A DNA stretch of 17,146 nt from Bacteriovoracaceae bacterium UBA4097 (lineage in GTDB: Bacteria; Bdellovibrionota; Bacteriovoracia; Bacteriovoracales; Bacteriovoracaceae). A model generated the notes under the pieces. It was not told the DNA's origin. It made no database searches and was given only the letters and a program-made list of their open reading frames with translations. This document shows positions 14,791 through 17,146 of this stretch, piece after piece (within the stretch, counting starts at the first letter, position 1; each line of letters opens with the position of its first letter). Location of the stretch: the NCBI GenBank assembly GCA_002381765.1, contig DFXX01000097.1, positions 1 to 17,146 on the forward strand, in the 5' to 3' direction. A program made the translations under genes and the position numbers.

Positions 14791-16113
14791 TTAGTGAGAA
14801 TGATTCATGGATTCAAGAAAGTTTCTTACTGCTGTAAAAGAAACCACCTTATCTGAGAAGTGCTCCTTCCCTCTTTCAACCTGCTCAGGAGTCGCTCCCA
14901 ATTGATTAAAGATATTCAAGAGATGAAGCTTCATGTGGCCTTTTTGAATACCCGTTGTCACGAGCGACTTCACGGCACCAAAATTCTGAGCAAGACCCAC
15001 AGCTGCCATCACTTGCATAAGCTCTTTGGCACTTGGGTTTTTTAAAATGGCAAGAGATGTTTTTGCCAAGGGATGCAGAGAAGTTAGTCCTCCTACAGTT
15101 CCCACGGCAAGGGGAAGGCGAAGCGAGAATTCAAAAGTATCATCACTAAGATTGACACTGGATAATGAGCGGTACTGCCCATCGCGAGCAGCATAGGCGT
15201 GAGCACAGGCCTCGATGGCGCGAAAGTCATTACCGGTGGCAATCACTACGGAATCGATTCCATTCATGATGCCCTTATTATGAGTAACCGCGCGGTTGGG
15301 ATCCACTTGCGCGATTCGCACTGCTGTGGCAAATCTCTCAGCAAACTCCCGCGAGCTCATGCCACCTGAGAAAGTTCCTAACTCATCGATAGAGCACTTA
15401 ACCGAACATTCAACGACACAGTCCGGAGTATAGTTAGAAAGAATGCACATAATGATATGCACTTCCTTCTCATTAGCTTCTAATTCACTGGCCTCTAAGA
15501 CCATGCGCTTTAAAACTTGCGCGAGCTCTTCCAAGATTGAATTAATGAAATTCGCCCCCATGGCATCACAAGTCTCGCAAGAGACTTTGAGCTGCCAGTA
15601 GTTCTCAATCTTATCCGTCATATCCACGAGCTCTAAAGCAGTAACTCCACCGCCACGCTTTTCCATATTGGCCGCAAGATGAGAGACAGCACTCAAGAGA
15701 GTATTTTTATTTTGATTGAAGAAATGAACAAGCTTAGACTTCTCGCCCTGCCACTGAAAGTGAACCTGGCCCACCTTCGTGGTGGAGATCACGCGGGCAT
15801 GAAAGCCACCGCGCTCAAGCCAGAACTTTGCCCCCAGGGACGCCGCTGCTACCACCGATGATTCTTCAATCACCATAGGAACGGTATAGGTCTTGCCATT
15901 GATTGAAAAATTGGGAGCAATCCCAAATGGAAGATCATAATTCGTAAGAGTATTTTCAGAAAATTCATCAAAGCGTTTTTGAAATTCCTGATCCTGATGC
16001 CAGAATTGATTGAGATCTTTAATCATCGAAGCTTCTTCCCCATCAAACTGGGAAGCCAGCCAATCAATCTTCTGAACTTTTGTCATCTTGGAGAAACCAC
16101 TGACAGTATTCAA
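14791..16113 (-). CDS. mvaA: Class II hydroxymethylglutaryl-CoA reductase
   Basis: This 440-residue enzyme interconverts HMG-CoA and mevalonate with NAD(P)H and supplies mevalonate to the pathway here. It resembles the 428-residue Pseudomonas mevalonii class II enzyme along its length. Active-site segments are VIEESSVVAAAS with E84, DAMGANFIN (183-191), VTHNKGIMNGID with K280, ATGNDFRA with D296, and GIQKGHM with H393. These match the Glu-Lys-Asp-His set of P. mevalonii. There is no transmembrane domain, unlike eukaryotic class I enzymes. The start is TTG at 16113, overlapping the fni stop as TTGA, with GGGGGAG close upstream. The first residues (GFSKMTKVQKIDWLA) align with the P. mevalonii N-terminus, which favours TTG over ATG 16086. 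In this biosynthetic operon the reductive direction is expected. Coenzyme preference cannot be read with confidence. Confidence 0.95.
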   Translation of the reverse strand: MNTVSGFSKMTKVQKIDWLASQFDGEEASMIKDLNQFWHQDQEFQKRFDEFSENTLTNYDLPFGIAPNFSINGKTYTVPMVIEESSVVAAASLGAKFWLERGGFHARVISTTKVGQVHFQWQGEKSKLVHFFNQNKNTLLSAVSHLAANMEKRGGGVTALELVDMTDKIENYWQLKVSCETCDAMGANFINSILEELAQVLKRMVLEASELEANEKEVHIIMCILSNYTPDCVVECSVKCSIDELGTFSGGMSSREFAERFATAVRIAQVDPNRAVTHNKGIMNGIDSVVIATGNDFRAIEACAHAYAARDGQYRSLSSVNLSDDTFEFSLRLPLAVGTVGGLTSLHPLAKTSLAILKNPSAKELMQVMAAVGLAQNFGAVKSLVTTGIQKGHMKLHLLNIFNQLGATPEQVERGKEHFSDKVVSFTAVRNFLESMNHSH

Positions 16114-17126
16114 TTCTCCCCCTTTAAATTCAGTACACCCTTGGCGGTAAGCCAGGACTCTTTCAAATTTAGATAATATGTCTCAAGAGCTTCGTAGCTC
16201 ATAAGTGCCGGCGCTAAAAAGCCACTGGCCATGCCTATAACAGAAGGCGCCTTAAATTTCATTTTGAGCTCATATCCATCGAGCACACTCTTTACTCCAC
16301 CAGAGATGATAAACTCCTGCCTACCAATGGGAAGACTATTTAAGATCTCCACCATTTCTTCTGCCGTATGCCCCACCTGAATAAAGGGCTTCTTCACTTC
16401 CTCGCTGGATCCACGCAGACTCTCTAAGAGGGAAAAGTTCGTTCCTCCGAAGGCCCCAAACTCAATCGCCGAAATAGGCAACTCCAGCAAAGCCTTCAAA
16501 CTTCGAGGCCCCATGCCTTGCCCCACTTCCTTCACGATCACCGGATAGTTAACATCCTCAAGAAAGCGAGAGAGAGTTATCAGTGGAGAAATTTTATAAC
16601 GATCGCCCTCAGGTTGGAACCACTCCTGAAGAGGATTAAGGTGAATAATAAGGCCCGTGGCCTCTACCTTCTTAACCATTTCATGAACAAGATGAAGCTT
16701 GCCCGCTAAAACCAACTCCTCGAGTTGCGCCATTCCCAGATTCGCAAACAGGGGTTGATCCCCCATCAACGCGCGAACTTGAAAATCTTCCAGTCGATCA
16801 TGGCCCGAGATCAGCGCGCGACATGAACCCAACCCCATTCCTAGTTTATGGGCACCACAAAGGCGAGCGAGATTATGATTAATGGTTCGCGCATGACCGG
16901 TTCCTCCAGTCATACTGGAAACCCAAATAGGCATATGCAATTTATGATTTAAAAAAGTGCACTCCCAATTATCTTCGGGTGAGGCATGAGTAAAAAACAG
17001 GGGCTCGTAATTAAAACGAGGATCTACTCCTAAAGCAGAAGTTTGCGCACGGGAAGTGAGCTCGATATGATCCCCTTTCCTTTGAGCTAAACCCTCGGAA
17101 AAAGAGGCATTTGAAGTTGATTTCAT
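16110..17126 (-). CDS. fni: Isopentenyl-diphosphate delta-isomerase, type 2 (FMN-dependent)
   Basis: This 338-residue TIM-barrel flavoenzyme interconverts IPP and dimethylallyl diphosphate using reduced FMN. The type 2 signatures are present: QRKGDHI (15-21) at the N-terminus, SSMTGGTG (70-77), GMGLGSCRA (97-104), HLNPLQE (162-168) with the catalytic Q167 and the Mg-binding E168, VKEVGQG (198-204), FGAFGGTNFS (223-232) and ISGGVKS (274-280) for FMN phosphate. The WGIPT segment of many relatives reads VGHTA here (251-255), a modest divergence. It is the first gene of the mevalonate operon visible in the window. An in-frame TGA lies 15 bases before the ATG, so the start is bounded, but no ribosome site is evident. 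The gene may be coupled to an upstream gene or have a weak or leaderless start. The operon promoter lies outside the window. Confidence 0.95.
   Translation of the reverse strand: MKSTSNASFSEGLAQRKGDHIELTSRAQTSALGVDPRFNYEPLFFTHASPEDNWECTFLNHKLHMPIWVSSMTGGTGHARTINHNLARLCGAHKLGMGLGSCRALISGHDRLEDFQVRALMGDQPLFANLGMAQLEELVLAGKLHLVHEMVKKVEATGLIIHLNPLQEWFQPEGDRYKISPLITLSRFLEDVNYPVIVKEVGQGMGPRSLKALLELPISAIEFGAFGGTNFSLLESLRGSSEEVKKPFIQVGHTAEEMVEILNSLPIGRQEFIISGGVKSVLDGYELKMKFKAPSVIGMASGFLAPALMSYEALETYYLNLKESWLTAKGVLNLKGEN
16116..16122 (-). promoter_or_regulatory. Ribosome binding site for the TTG-initiated HMG-CoA reductase
   Basis: GGGGGAG on the minus strand lies inside the 3' end of fni, 2 bases from TTG 16113. 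The spacing is short, but no ribosome site precedes the alternative ATG 16086. Confidence 0.5.
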
Positions 17127-17146
17127 AAAACTGATGTATCAAGGCC

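Noticed and set aside
1..17146. CRISPR arrays, transposases, phage or toxin-antitoxin modules
   Set aside because: I found no regularly spaced repeats, integrase or transposase motifs, or att-like direct repeats; every long frame is accounted for by the listed genes.

Overview
The window reads as a chromosomal segment of a Gram-negative, probably Bdellovibrionota-like bacterium (a Bdellovibrio/Bacteriovorax relative). This is an inference from the combination of genes, not from any marker RNA. It carries two signal-peptide proteins ending in outer-membrane-type beta-barrels and a complete SecA. It also carries a mevalonate-type isoprenoid operon, which is uncommon in Gram-negative bacteria but known in Bdellovibrionota, Myxococcota and Bacteroidota. 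Genes are packed with tiny gaps or overlaps, TTG starts are frequent, and no gene-free stretch exceeds about 180 bases. I see no tRNA, rRNA, CRISPR array, insertion sequence or phage signature.

Region 1 (1-5911, rightward) looks like one operon. It holds the end of an M23 peptidoglycan endopeptidase gene, then secA, then a gene for an acidic FESSF-repeat protein with a C-terminal YbjQ-like domain. It ends with a GlpD-type FAD oxidoreductase gene joined by an ATGA overlap. It meets the next transcription unit tail to tail, with both stop codons sharing a single CTAG.

Region 2 (5908-8460, leftward) is a two-gene unit. It encodes a pair of distantly related envelope proteins that share an unrecognised N-terminal domain (SR-T-N-G-DG-EGD signature) in front of different middles and a C-terminal beta-barrel. 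These are the least explained genes here.

Region 3 (8461-10888, rightward) starts from a convincing sigma70-type promoter (TTGATA-17-TATAAA). It encodes a 70-residue unknown protein, thioredoxin reductase (trxB), and a seven-helix membrane protein with a DUF2914-like C-terminus whose TTG start follows the trxB stop codon directly.

Region 4 (10889-11919, rightward) is a single crotonase-fold gene with its own candidate promoter and an unusual interleaved inverted repeat in its 5' leader. Its catalytic motifs are partly lost.

Region 5 (11926-17126, leftward) is the mevalonate operon. In transcription order it is fni (type 2 IPP isomerase), class II HMG-CoA reductase, a GYDIA-type GHMP kinase, mvaD (diphosphomevalonate decarboxylase) and a second GHMP kinase. 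Together these would take HMG-CoA through mevalonate, its phosphate and its diphosphate to IPP, and then to DMAPP. HMG-CoA synthase is not in the window. Which kinase phosphorylates mevalonate and which phosphomevalonate cannot be settled from motifs alone, and this is the most interesting enzymological question in the segment.
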